From positions 1 through 39,705 of the forward strand of contig DGIA01000031.1 of the NCBI GenBank assembly GCA_002392965.1: a stretch of DNA of 39,705 nucleotides, written 5' to 3'. The notes beneath the pieces are model-generated. The model did no database searches. It had not been told where the DNA came from and saw nothing but the letters and a program-made list of their open reading frames with translations. The stretch is from Bacteroidales bacterium UBA3834. Its GTDB lineage: Bacteria > Bacteroidota > Bacteroidia > Bacteroidales > P3. The position numbers and the translations under genes were made by a program. Positions 32,418 to 39,705 of this stretch are shown here, in pieces (position 1 is the stretch's first letter; each line of letters begins with the position of its first letter).

Positions 32418-33299
32418 CTACCGAGCCAACGTGCGGGTAATCTGACGTTCGTTGATGTTGCGATAGTGATAGGTCGCCACCTCGTTCCCGTCGTCAAGAA
32501 GGATGACGAGCGGCCGCTGGCCATAAGTGATTTCCAGAAAGAGGTCGTTGGGTAGATCGGAAGGCTTGTAATAATGGAACCGATTCGTATCAAGGTGGTT
32601 ACGCTTGGCAATAGACTCCAGTTTTTCTTGGCTCATGCGGCAGTAGGGACACCCCGGGGTGACGAAAGCCACCAGATGCGGACCGTCGCACAGGCTGTCG
32701 GCAGCCAACACTCCGTCGGGAGCGATGGCAGCATCGAAAAGTTGTTGGTCGTAACGGCTCTCGGAGCTACGAAACATCCAGTTGTCGGGAACGGAGACCG
32801 TGAACACCGCCACCACCGACACCAAGCCGAGGAGGATGGTGAGCAGCACCTTTCTCCTTTTCTTGCCAGCCGAAGGGGTGAATGCGGCCGAGAGCTTCAT
32901 GTAGAGCAGCACCAACACCATCAGCAGGGCGTTTTTAAGTAGTGATTGAGCAGGGTTCAGGTCGGCCAGACGCCCGAAGCACTGGCAGTTCTCGTTGCGG
33001 CCAGCCAACGCGGCATAACAGAGGAAGAACGAGAAGAAGAGCAACATGGCTAAGGCCATCAGGCACACCTGCTTCCGCCACCAGCCCACCGCCAGGAGCA
33101 ACCCTGTCAGCAATTCGGCAGCGATGCAGAGCCGAACCAGAATATAGGTCGTGTTGAGGGAAAAGAAGCCGTAAGAGAACACATAGAGTTCAAAGTCATC
33201 GATGGCCATGATTTTGGCCACTGCCGACAAGAGGAACACGGCCGCCATCAGCGTCCGCAACACGATGGCAGCCACTACGGAAGGCTTAGTTGCGGCCAT
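32418..33299 (-). CDS. MauE/DoxX-like membrane protein fused to a thioredoxin domain
   Basis: The 293-residue protein has four or five N-terminal helices (about 8-30, 38-50, 52-72, 77-98 and 115-135) forming a DoxX/MauE-like unit with the motif NENCQCFGR (cysteines 105 and 107), as in MauE, which is needed for disulfide formation in methylamine dehydrogenase. A further helix (about 150-170) precedes a periplasmic thioredoxin domain whose active site is CPYC at 217-220 (FVTPGCPYC). The arrangement suggests a membrane redox relay that passes electrons or oxidising power to periplasmic thiols. ATG 33299 (MAAT) is preferred over a GTG two codons upstream; it overlaps the lipoprotein gene by 14 bases. 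Last gene of the operon. Confidence 0.85.
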   Translation of the reverse strand: MAATKPSVVAAIVLRTLMAAVFLLSAVAKIMAIDDFELYVFSYGFFSLNTTYILVRLCIAAELLTGLLLAVGWWRKQVCLMALAMLLFFSFFLCYAALAGRNENCQCFGRLADLNPAQSLLKNALLMVLVLLYMKLSAAFTPSAGKKRRKVLLTILLGLVSVVAVFTVSVPDNWMFRSSESRYDQQLFDAAIAPDGVLAADSLCDGPHLVAFVTPGCPYCRMSQEKLESIAKRNHLDTNRFHYYKPSDLPNDLFLEITYGQRPLVILLDDGNEVATYHYRNINERQITRTLAR

Positions 33300-33552
33300 A
33301 GTCACGGCAGGTAACCTTGCGCATTCCCACCCGATGAAGGGTGTGTCGGTTGTTCTCCACCACCTTCACCTCCTTGCCCATCTCGGTGATGCTTTCGCAC
33401 TTCATGCCCGCATCCACGGTGAGGATGGTCTGGTGTTCAGGATTCATCGCGTCGCTATCAGTACACTCGCACTGGTGCTCTTTGACGCATCCCGCCGACA
33501 AAACAGCCACCAACGCGGCAGCGGCCATGAGGATATATCTTCTGTTTTTCAT
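33286..33552 (-). CDS. Small Cys-rich lipoprotein (family member B)
   Basis: The 88-residue lipoprotein has lipobox LSAGC (acyl Cys22). The cysteines after it are spaced x5-C-x-C, x21, C, x29, C, with six residues after the last one. The spacing matches the lipoproteins at 25631 and 33557. The mature part is basic and polar and contains no known domain. It overlaps the MauE-thioredoxin gene by 14 bases and starts 4 bases after the stop of the next lipoprotein gene, which points to a common function in this group. Confidence 0.82.
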   Translation of the reverse strand: MKNRRYILMAAAALVAVLSAGCVKEHQCECTDSDAMNPEHQTILTVDAGMKCESITEMGKEVKVVENNRHTLHRVGMRKVTCRDYGRN

Positions 33553-33556
33553 AACT

Positions 33557-33817
33557 TCATTGATTATAGATGCTGTCGATGGCGAACTCGAAGTCGGTGC
33601 AGTAGAGCGTGTCGGCCTTCAGCGAGTCGAGGGTGGTGTGGAAATTCAGCAGGTGCAGCTGGACACATTCCCCTTTTTCGATTTTGACGATGCGCACGTC
33701 AGAGTTGCGAGTGGCGTCGTTGCCGCGCACCGAGCAGCGGCAGGTCTTCTGCTTGGAACACCCTACCGCGGTCAATGCCAACAGGGTCAACCCCAAAAGC
33801 AAATACTTTTTCTTCAT
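33557..33817 (-). CDS. Small Cys-rich lipoprotein (family member C)
   Basis: The 86-residue lipoprotein has lipobox TAVGC (acyl Cys20). Following cysteines are spaced x5-C-x-C, x22, C, x21, C, and 13 residues follow the last. The first strand (CRCSVRG...VRIVKIEKGEC) could be a small beta-hairpin closed by disulfides or a metal. It starts 24 bases downstream of the ftsK stop and ends 4 bases before member B, so the three small genes plus ftsK form one transcription unit unless a promoter hides in the short gap. Confidence 0.82.
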   Translation of the reverse strand: MKKKYLLLGLTLLALTAVGCSKQKTCRCSVRGNDATRNSDVRIVKIEKGECVQLHLLNFHTTLDSLKADTLYCTDFEFAIDSIYNQ

Positions 33818-33841
33818 TATTATAGGTTCTTAACTCTTAAT

Positions 33842-36343
33842 TCATAACTGCTTGAGGAGCTCTTCAAGACTCACCTCGTCATGGATCAGCACATCGCGCG
33901 GTTTACTGCCGTTGCTGGGTCCCACGATGCCGGCAGCTTCGAGCTGGTCGATGATGCGGCCGGCTCGGTTGTAGCCAAGCTGCAGCTTGCGTTGGAGCAG
34001 GGAGGTGGATCCGAACTGGGAGGCCACGACGAGTCGGGCGGCATCCTTGAAATATTCGTCTATGTGCTTTGCGTCGAATTCCTTGTTGGGCTCTTCGTTC
34101 TCATCGAGATATTCGGGCAGCTCGAATCCGTCGGGGTAGCCACGCTGGTCGCCGATAAAGCGCACCAGCCGTTCAATCTCCGGGGTGTCGATAAGGGCGC
34201 ACTGGAGTCGTATCATATCCTTGCCGGCGAGCGAGATAAGCATGTCGCCGCGTCCTATCAGCTGCTGGGCGCCACCGGTGTCGAGGATGGTCTTGGAGTC
34301 GATACCGGAGGTGACCCGGAAGGCCACTCGGGCGGGGAAGTTGGCCTTGATGGTACCCGTGATGATGTTGGTGGTGGGACGCTGGGTGGCGATGATCAGA
34401 TGGATACCCACGGCACGCGCCAGCTGCGCCAGTCGCGCTATCGGCAGCTCCACCTCCTTGCCGGCGGTCATAATCAGGTCGCCGAACTCGTCGATCACGA
34501 CCACTATATAGGGCAGGAAGCGGTGGCCATGCTCGGGGTTGAGCATCCGCTTGCAGAACTTCTCATTATATTCGGTGATCTTCCTCACCTTGGCCTGCTT
34601 GAGCAGGTCGTAGCGGCTGTCCATCTCGATGCAGAGCGAGTTGAGGGTCCGCACCACCTTCTTCACATCGGTGATGACGGCCTCCTCTTCGTCGGGCATC
34701 TTGGCCAGATAGTGCCGGTCGAGCGCCGAATAGAGACTGAACTCCACCTTCTTCGGGTCCACCAGCACCAGCTTCAGCTCGCTGGGGTGCTTGGTATAGA
34801 GCAGGCTCGCCAGCACGGCGTTCAGGCCCACCGACTTACCCGTGCCGGTGGCACCGGCCATCAGCAGGTGCGGCATCTTGGCGAGGTCGGTCACGAAGCA
34901 CTCGTTCGAGATGGTCTTGCCGAAGGCTATCGGCAGCTCCATCTTCTCCTTGGCCTTCTCGAACGCCTCGCTTTCGAGCATGGTCTTCATGGCCACAATC
35001 TGGGGTTTGGCGTTGGGCACCTCGATGCCGACGTTGCTCTCGCCGGGGATGGGGGCGATGATGCGGATGCCGAGGGCAGCCAGCGAGAGGGCGATGTCGT
35101 CCTCCAGGTTCTTGATCTTGCTGATGCGCACGCCGGGGGCGGGCTTTATCTTGTAGAGGGTCACCGTGGGACCCGGCTGGGCCGAGATTTCGGTAATCTC
35201 GATGCCGTAATCCTTCAGTGTCTGGACGATACGGTCCTTGTTGGCCACCAGTTCCTCCTTGGTGACGCGTGTGTTCGACACCTCCCAGTCCTCCAGCAGC
35301 CCTGTCTCGGGCATCACATAGTCGCCCAGGTCCAGGTGCGGGTCATAGGGCTCGTCGATGCCGTAGTGGCGACGGTAGTCGTCCTCTTCCATCTCCTCCT
35401 CCGGCTCGTCGGCTTCCACGGGTTCCTCCTCTGGCTCGGGGGCGCTTCCGAAGGTGTCCTCGATGGTGAACGTCACCTCGTCGGCCGTCGCAGCCGGCGC
35501 ATTGCCCTCCGTGCCTTGGGCACGCGCGTTCACTCGGGCAAACTCGTCGTCGATGTCGAAAGCGGGTTCCTCGACCTCTGGTTCATCCTCCTTCGGGGCT
35601 GGCTGACGGAAGAGTTTCATGGCCTCCTCGTCGAAATCGGTCCCCGGAGTGGCGGCGGCGACCTCCGGCATCTCTACTGCCATACTCACCTTTGCCGAAT
35701 TCTCCTTTTCGCGTTCCGTATGGTCGGTGGTGGCCTCCTCTATCTCGCGTTCCACCTCCTTGACGGCCTTCTTCAGGTCCACCTTGGGCATCTTCACCTC
35801 CGGCAGCTCCATCTTGTGAACCAGGACGAGGAAGAGGATGGCGGCGAAGACGAGCAGGACGAGGGTCCACCAGCTGAGCCAGCGGTGGAGGGGTTCGGCC
35901 AGCTGCACGCCGATGCCGGCATAGCTTTCAAAGCCGCCGCGGTGCACCCAGGCGCCGCCGATATAGCCCAGCGTCAACGAGAGCCAGAGCATCCAGAACA
36001 TGGTGCTGCCGAAGGTCTTCCACCACGGCATCACGGCCACGTCCCAGAGGCGCATTCCATAGACGAAAAAGAGGAGAGCGAAACCGAGGCTGCCGATGCC
36101 AAAAAGGTTCACGGCGAAGAACTCGGCCACGGCGCGGCCGGCCGCGCCGAGCCATCCGCTCCCGGCGGTGCCGTAGTAGCCCACCATGGCGATGACGAGA
36201 AACACGGAAAAGAGCACGTACAGCGCACCGCGGATGTGCGCGAAGCGCTTGCTCTTCATGAAAGCGGCAAAGCCCCCGCCCTTCTTCCGGACAGGCGCCT
36301 TGCCTTTCTTACCCTTGGTTGTTGTCTTTTTCTTCCCTGCCAC
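33842..36343 (-). CDS. ftsK: DNA translocase FtsK/SpoIIIE
   Basis: FtsK is a septum-anchored hexameric DNA pump that clears chromosome termini and activates XerCD. The 833-residue protein has a very basic N-terminus (KKKTTTKGKKGK), four transmembrane helices at about 38-57, 75-97, 108-130 and 157-176, and a short acidic linker (about 180-345, with many Glu/Asp/Pro). The motor has Walker A GATGTGKS at 497-504 and Walker B VVVIDEFGD at 614-622. The C-terminal gamma winged helix (about 765-830) includes LQRKLQLGYNRAGRI, which reads KOPS sites. The start is GTG at 36343: an in-frame TAA lies 7-9 bases upstream and the first ATG would remove the basic tail. A repeat array occupies the 46 bases upstream. 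Confidence 0.97.
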   Translation of the reverse strand: MAGKKKTTTKGKKGKAPVRKKGGGFAAFMKSKRFAHIRGALYVLFSVFLVIAMVGYYGTAGSGWLGAAGRAVAEFFAVNLFGIGSLGFALLFFVYGMRLWDVAVMPWWKTFGSTMFWMLWLSLTLGYIGGAWVHRGGFESYAGIGVQLAEPLHRWLSWWTLVLLVFAAILFLVLVHKMELPEVKMPKVDLKKAVKEVEREIEEATTDHTEREKENSAKVSMAVEMPEVAAATPGTDFDEEAMKLFRQPAPKEDEPEVEEPAFDIDDEFARVNARAQGTEGNAPAATADEVTFTIEDTFGSAPEPEEEPVEADEPEEEMEEDDYRRHYGIDEPYDPHLDLGDYVMPETGLLEDWEVSNTRVTKEELVANKDRIVQTLKDYGIEITEISAQPGPTVTLYKIKPAPGVRISKIKNLEDDIALSLAALGIRIIAPIPGESNVGIEVPNAKPQIVAMKTMLESEAFEKAKEKMELPIAFGKTISNECFVTDLAKMPHLLMAGATGTGKSVGLNAVLASLLYTKHPSELKLVLVDPKKVEFSLYSALDRHYLAKMPDEEEAVITDVKKVVRTLNSLCIEMDSRYDLLKQAKVRKITEYNEKFCKRMLNPEHGHRFLPYIVVVIDEFGDLIMTAGKEVELPIARLAQLARAVGIHLIIATQRPTTNIITGTIKANFPARVAFRVTSGIDSKTILDTGGAQQLIGRGDMLISLAGKDMIRLQCALIDTPEIERLVRFIGDQRGYPDGFELPEYLDENEEPNKEFDAKHIDEYFKDAARLVVASQFGSTSLLQRKLQLGYNRAGRIIDQLEAAGIVGPSNGSKPRDVLIHDEVSLEELLKQL

Positions 36344-36347
36344 CCCT

Positions 36348-36383
36348 ACTTAACTACTTAACTACTGACTACTTAACTACTGA
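36348..36383. repeat. Short tandem repeats in the ftsK leader
   Basis: On the plus strand ACTTAACT occurs at 36348-36355 and 36356-36363, and the 15-base unit ACTTAACTACTGACT (36356-36370) is followed by 13 bases of a second copy (36371-36383). The array fills the gap between the 36390 gene and the ftsK GTG start, where the ribosome would load. Confidence 0.8.
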
Positions 36384-36389
36384 AAAGAA

Positions 36390-37145
36390 TCACTCCTCGC
36401 TCATCAGCTCGATGGCGTCGTTGAGCTCGCTGCCGAGGGTTTCCATCTCCTCCTCGCTGAGGGTCTCATAGCCGTCGGGCAGGAGGAAATCGACTTCCTT
36501 CACCTTGCCCTGCACGATCTCGGTGGCGGTATAGGTAATCGCCTTGCCCTCGCCGGCGTCGATGGTGCATTCGAGAGGCATACCCTTGATGCCGCCGAAA
36601 AGGATGTTGATCTTCGGGCCGATTTCGTCGCTATACCACATCGTCATGGGGTGATCGACGCCTTCTTCGTCATAGGTGTGGCGCACCATCTTCTTGGCCG
36701 TCACGCCGGCGATCTGCTTCGTCTCACCCGGCACATACTCATAGTAGAAGTGACCCGGCTCCGTATCCACGATATCCACGCTGTCGAAATCGCTTTCCTT
36801 GGCGGTGTTCTTCACCAGTATCTTGCCCGAGCCCTGGTAGGTGAACTCGATGTCCTGGCTGCGGAAGTAGTTGAGATACATGCTCAGGTTCTGGCACGAG
36901 GTGGAGGTGAGGTTCTGCACCAGCATGGCCTCGGTCATGCCGCCGAGGAAGATGGGGCTCTTGGTGAACATGTCGTTGCCGCTGACTTTGATTTCGGCGA
37001 CGCGGACTTCCTCGGGGATGGGCATATCGACTTCACCGGTCGATTCCACCTTGTACTTCACGATGCCCTTGAAGGAGTTCTGTGCCATAATGCCGCCGAC
37101 AGTCATCAGGAGGGCGGTGGCCAATGTGAGGATTTTCTTCATCAT
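36390..37145 (-). CDS. Exported protein of the GLPGLI/DUF4412-like type
   Basis: The 251-residue protein has a signal peptide (ending GGIMAQ, MMKK start; an in-frame ATG one codon later is equally possible). Residues 25-200 are strand-rich with recurring 'F.G.V.YKVE', 'YFRSQDIEFTYQG', 'KQIAGVTAKKMVRHTY', 'TMWYSDEIGPKIN' and 'GIKGMPLECTID', which match periplasmic GLPGLI/DUF4412 proteins of Bacteroidota that resemble LolA-like folds. The tail is a charged helix (LSEEEMETLGSELNDAIELM). It lies 46 bases before the ftsK start on the same strand. In relatives a LolA-like gene often accompanies ftsK (from memory, unverified). Role unknown. Confidence 0.8.
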   Translation of the reverse strand: MMKKILTLATALLMTVGGIMAQNSFKGIVKYKVESTGEVDMPIPEEVRVAEIKVSGNDMFTKSPIFLGGMTEAMLVQNLTSTSCQNLSMYLNYFRSQDIEFTYQGSGKILVKNTAKESDFDSVDIVDTEPGHFYYEYVPGETKQIAGVTAKKMVRHTYDEEGVDHPMTMWYSDEIGPKINILFGGIKGMPLECTIDAGEGKAITYTATEIVQGKVKEVDFLLPDGYETLSEEEMETLGSELNDAIELMSEE

Positions 37146-37316
37146 TATGATTGTTTTTTTTTGTTTCGTTTCAGAGAAAACTCCAAAACCCTGTTTTTAT
37201 TGTGTATCCGACAAAACTTTTTTCTTGCATCCCATCCCCACGGATTATGACTCCGGGAGACAACGAGTGCACAATAATCCGCAAATTTGTGCGTTAATCT
37301 CCTATAAGATAATTTC

Positions 37317-39494
37317 ATGAGGCCGTTGCCCACCATAATATGCCTGCTCTTCCTGCCGTTGGCGGCAACGGCTCAGAGCACCTATCCGATGACCAACATG
37401 GAACGTGACTTTTGGGTGCTGTTCCTCCCCAACACAGGCGGTTCCCACCAACTGCCCTCCGACTCATGCACCCTTGTCGCCACCGGTCCCCACGATGCCG
37501 ACATTTCCATCGTCACACTTGACGACAGCGTGACCGTCCACCTCACGGGCGGCGGTATGACGGAGTACCTCTGCGGCACCAACGCCGAGGTGCGCGGCCG
37601 AGCCTTCCACGTCACCTCAACGGCCCCTGTCGCGCTCTATGCCCGCAACGCCATCCTGAGCAGCCACGACGTCGCCATGATCATCCCCACCCTTTGCCTT
37701 GGCACAAAATACATAGCGCAGTCGGCAGCCGCGGCCTCGGGCGACAGCGAGATGCTCGGCATCGTAGCCACCGAAGACAGCACCCTGGTCACCGTGCACC
37801 TCGTCAACCCCATGGGCATCCCCATTCCGCCACCCGACATCGACGCGCCGGCCGACGGCATGCTGGAAATACCGTTGCAGCGAGGCGAAGCCTATATTGT
37901 CAGCACCCAGACACACCGCACCTACGGCGTCTTCTCGGGGATGGACATCACCTCCAACGGGCGCCCCTTCGCCCTCTTCCAGGGCAACAGCGCGGCCCAT
38001 GTGCCTGTGGGGGACCAATACAACGGCGGCCACCTCTACGAGCAAGCCGTCCCCTACAGCCAGTGGGGACACGTGCACCTCATTGGCGGCATCGGCGAGC
38101 CCGACCGCTGCTATTTCCTGATGACCTCGGCCGATGACGGCAACCGGGCCTATTTCAACACCCAGACACCCCAGTCGGGAGAGACCATGTCCCTCGACCG
38201 CGGACGCTCGGCCAACTACGTCCAGGAGACGCACCACTATGCGGCCGTATCCAACTACACCACCGGCCGCATGGGCTACACCATGCGGCTTGCCAGCTAC
38301 GGCAGCGGCGGCTACTGCGGAGGACCCTCGTCGGTGATGATTCCTTCGATCGAACACGGCGTGCAGGAAGCCTGGTTTACGGTGCAGGAGTTCGACCCCC
38401 TCCAGGAGAATCGCCTCGTCATCTTCTGCGACACAGCCCTCGTCCACGGCCTGCGCCTCGACGGGATGCCCGTCAACGACAGCAGCTGGACCCCCTACCT
38501 GCGCGTACAACCCTACCGCATCCCCCTCGGCCTCGGACCCCACCGGCTGGAAATCGACAGCGGCACCTTCGTCGCCTTTGTCTATGGCCTGCGCAACGGC
38601 CTCGACAACAGCTTCGCCAACCCCGTGGGCATGGCCCTCGACCCCTACCCGCGCGACACCCTCTACCGCACCGACACCATCTGTCGCTTTGAAGCCTACC
38701 GCTGGGGCCCGTTCCATTGGAACGACGGCGACCTCACCGACACCGGCACCTTCCAGCTGGTACGCAGCCTGTACGCTCCCGACACCGTGCACCGCTATCA
38801 CCTGACCCTCACCGTGCTACCCGCCTACCGCATCCTCATAAACGACACACTCATGCCCGGCGACACCCTCAGGATCGCCGACAGCACCATCACCCAACCA
38901 GGCACATACACCTTCCGCCTCACCGCCGCCGACGGATGCGACTCCACAATTGTCGCCACCCTTGCCTCCTGCCAACCCGAAATATGCTACAACCTCAGCC
39001 GTCCCTTCATCGACTACGACCACCCCGTGGTCACCTTCACCGACTGCACCCAGGGCAGTACGCACAGCCGCTGGCTGTTCAGCGACGGCAGCACCTATTC
39101 CGGCCGCTCCTTCCGCCACCCGTTCCGCCACCCACTCCCCGACAGCCTCAACGTGACCCTTCACACCTGCAACCATCACGGTTGCTGCGCCGACACCACC
39201 TTCCCTCTGCCCGTGCAAATACGCTCCGTGTGGTTCCCCAACACCTTCACACCCGGTGCCGGAAGCAACGCCCGCTTCGGCGCCACAACCTCGATGGACG
39301 TAGATAAATACGAACTTGTCATCTTCAACCGTCGCGGGCAGGAGGTCTTCCACACCACCGACATCCACACCCTCTGGGACGGCACCCGGGGCGGCACACC
39401 CTTGCCGCAAGGCGCCTACGTCTATCGCTGGAACCTGCGCGACCGCAACAACGACATCTACCACGGCACCGGCACCGTCACCCTGATCAGGTAG
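37317..39494 (+). CDS. T9SS-exported protein with IgGFc-binding-like N-terminus and type-B CTD
   Basis: The 725-residue protein has a signal peptide (ending ATAQ). Residues about 25-360 resemble the IgGFc-binding N-terminal domain found in many Bacteroidota surface proteins (FWVLFLPN, ATEDSTLVTV, PFALFQGN, YEQAVPYSQWG). A beta-sandwich region and a PKD-like domain (about 555-637) follow. Residues 638-725 are a type-B T9SS sorting domain of the gliding-motility C-terminal kind: VWFPNTFTPG, YELVIFNRRGQEVF, LWDGTRGG.PLPQGAYVY and a final TGTVTLIR strand. The PorX gene at 8471 belongs to this pathway. Likely a surface-displayed protein, with attachment or anchoring as possible roles. Eight or more cysteines (for example HGCC) could form disulfides. 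It is divergent from the 36390 gene and stands alone. Confidence 0.9.
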   Translation: MRPLPTIICLLFLPLAATAQSTYPMTNMERDFWVLFLPNTGGSHQLPSDSCTLVATGPHDADISIVTLDDSVTVHLTGGGMTEYLCGTNAEVRGRAFHVTSTAPVALYARNAILSSHDVAMIIPTLCLGTKYIAQSAAAASGDSEMLGIVATEDSTLVTVHLVNPMGIPIPPPDIDAPADGMLEIPLQRGEAYIVSTQTHRTYGVFSGMDITSNGRPFALFQGNSAAHVPVGDQYNGGHLYEQAVPYSQWGHVHLIGGIGEPDRCYFLMTSADDGNRAYFNTQTPQSGETMSLDRGRSANYVQETHHYAAVSNYTTGRMGYTMRLASYGSGGYCGGPSSVMIPSIEHGVQEAWFTVQEFDPLQENRLVIFCDTALVHGLRLDGMPVNDSSWTPYLRVQPYRIPLGLGPHRLEIDSGTFVAFVYGLRNGLDNSFANPVGMALDPYPRDTLYRTDTICRFEAYRWGPFHWNDGDLTDTGTFQLVRSLYAPDTVHRYHLTLTVLPAYRILINDTLMPGDTLRIADSTITQPGTYTFRLTAADGCDSTIVATLASCQPEICYNLSRPFIDYDHPVVTFTDCTQGSTHSRWLFSDGSTYSGRSFRHPFRHPLPDSLNVTLHTCNHHGCCADTTFPLPVQIRSVWFPNTFTPGAGSNARFGATTSMDVDKYELVIFNRRGQEVFHTTDIHTLWDGTRGGTPLPQGAYVYRWNLRDRNNDIYHGTGTVTLIR

Positions 39495-39508
39495 CAGACA
39501 ACCATCTT

Positions 39509-39562
39509 TAACTTCTCTAACTTCTTTAACTTCTTTGACTTCCTTAACTTCTTTAACTTCTC
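39509..39562 (+). repeat. Tandem array of six 9-base units (TAACTTCTT)
   Basis: Units start at 39509, 39518, 39527, 39536, 39545 and 39554 and read TAACTTCTC, TAACTTCTT, TAACTTCTT, TGACTTCCT, TAACTTCTT and TAACTTCTC. The array begins 14 bases after the stop codon of the T9SS cargo gene. On the minus strand it would read as a Lys/Leu-rich repeat (EKLKKLKK-like) but no gene is supported there. Confidence 0.9.
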
Positions 39563-39705
39563 TAAATCCCCCAAAAGAAAGAACAGAAGAAAAAAGAACG
39601 CCACAACCGCTTGCGGCACCGCCACCGGCGTCCCATGACGCAGGACAACGGCCGTGCCGACCGCACAGGTCCGTAACAGCCTGATACTAAGCCTTGAATC
39701 CGTTA
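39563..39705. other. Window-edge stretch without a recognised gene
   Basis: After the 9-base array an A-rich run (39573-39600) is followed by about 105 GC-rich bases to the window end. I see no tRNA, rRNA, terminator with T-tract or known RNA motif. The minus strand has one open frame from the edge to a TAG within the 725-residue gene, whose translation looks random. It could be the start of an RNA gene or the 3' end of a gene outside the window. Confidence 0.4.

Noticed and set aside
33881..36361. An 826-codon open frame antisense to ftsK
   Set aside because: Same reason: ftsK is complete and the antisense translation is low-complexity (many His, Val, Gly, Asp) without domains. Similar shadows opposite purA, murB and mnmE were also left out.
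37282..37289. Palindrome CAAATTTG as promoter of the T9SS cargo gene
   Set aside because: It deviates from TAnnTTTG and has no -33 partner; a palindrome of 8 AT-rich bases is expected by chance.
39495..39705. Minus-strand gene running in from the right edge with a Lys/Leu-rich repeat end
   Set aside because: The frame is open only as far as a TAG within the 725-residue gene, its sequence is a translation of the 9-base array and shows no domain or signal.

Overview
The window reads as a chromosomal segment of a member of the Bacteroidota, most likely an uncultured, moderately GC-rich Bacteroidales from a host-associated habitat. The evidence is: promoters of the phylum-specific type (TAnnTTTG at -7), a PorX regulator of the type IX secretion system (T9SS), a secreted protein with a type-B T9SS C-terminal sorting domain, a fused PglZ domain, DUF4369/DUF5106-like thioredoxin lipoproteins and few recognisable Shine-Dalgarno sites. 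The habitat is an inference from a GH33 sialidase and a GH20-like protein. No rRNA, tRNA, CRISPR, prophage or insertion sequence was found, and no gap between genes exceeds about 250 bases.

Layout. (1) 27-7512, minus strand: an exported protein of unknown function, uvrA, a four-helix membrane protein and mnmE are chained by 4-base ATGA overlaps or an 11-base overlap, followed by a thioredoxin-fold protein. (2) 7731-13641: an outer-membrane-like protein converging on porX, then mfd in the other direction. (3) 13816-16226, minus: purA and a PepSY-like periplasmic protein. (4) 16478-24060, minus: a dense seven-gene operon (GH20-like lipoprotein, M20 amidohydrolase, pyridoxal-kinase family protein, MATE exporter, murB, unknown protein, sialidase). 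(5) 24144-27366, plus: flippase, small Cys-rich lipoprotein, radical SAM protein and a small unknown protein, all coupled; then pepD under its own strong promoter. (6) 28983-32269, minus: a PurF-like protein and an exported repeat protein. (7) 32418-37145, minus: an exported protein, ftsK, two small Cys-rich lipoproteins and a MauE-thioredoxin fusion. (8) 37317-39494, plus: a large T9SS cargo protein.

How the genes fit together. Nucleotide excision repair is represented by both UvrA and Mfd. PorX and the type-B CTD protein are the two ends of the T9SS pathway. Purine synthesis is represented by PurA and a PurF-like protein in which the glutaminase nucleophile Cys2 is Ser. The most system-like novelty is a set of three short lipoproteins with the same cysteine layout (lipid Cys, x3-5, C-x-C, x21-22, C, x14-29, C); two of them sit directly upstream of a membrane MauE/DoxX-thioredoxin fusion that could act on them. 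Other unusual items are a GH20-family lipoprotein lacking its catalytic third, a five-copy ~67-residue repeat in an exported protein, and several unrelated short tandem repeat arrays (units of 7, 8/15, 9, 11 and 14 bases) at gene edges, one of them translated within mfd.

All family assignments are from reading motifs by eye; none was checked against a database.
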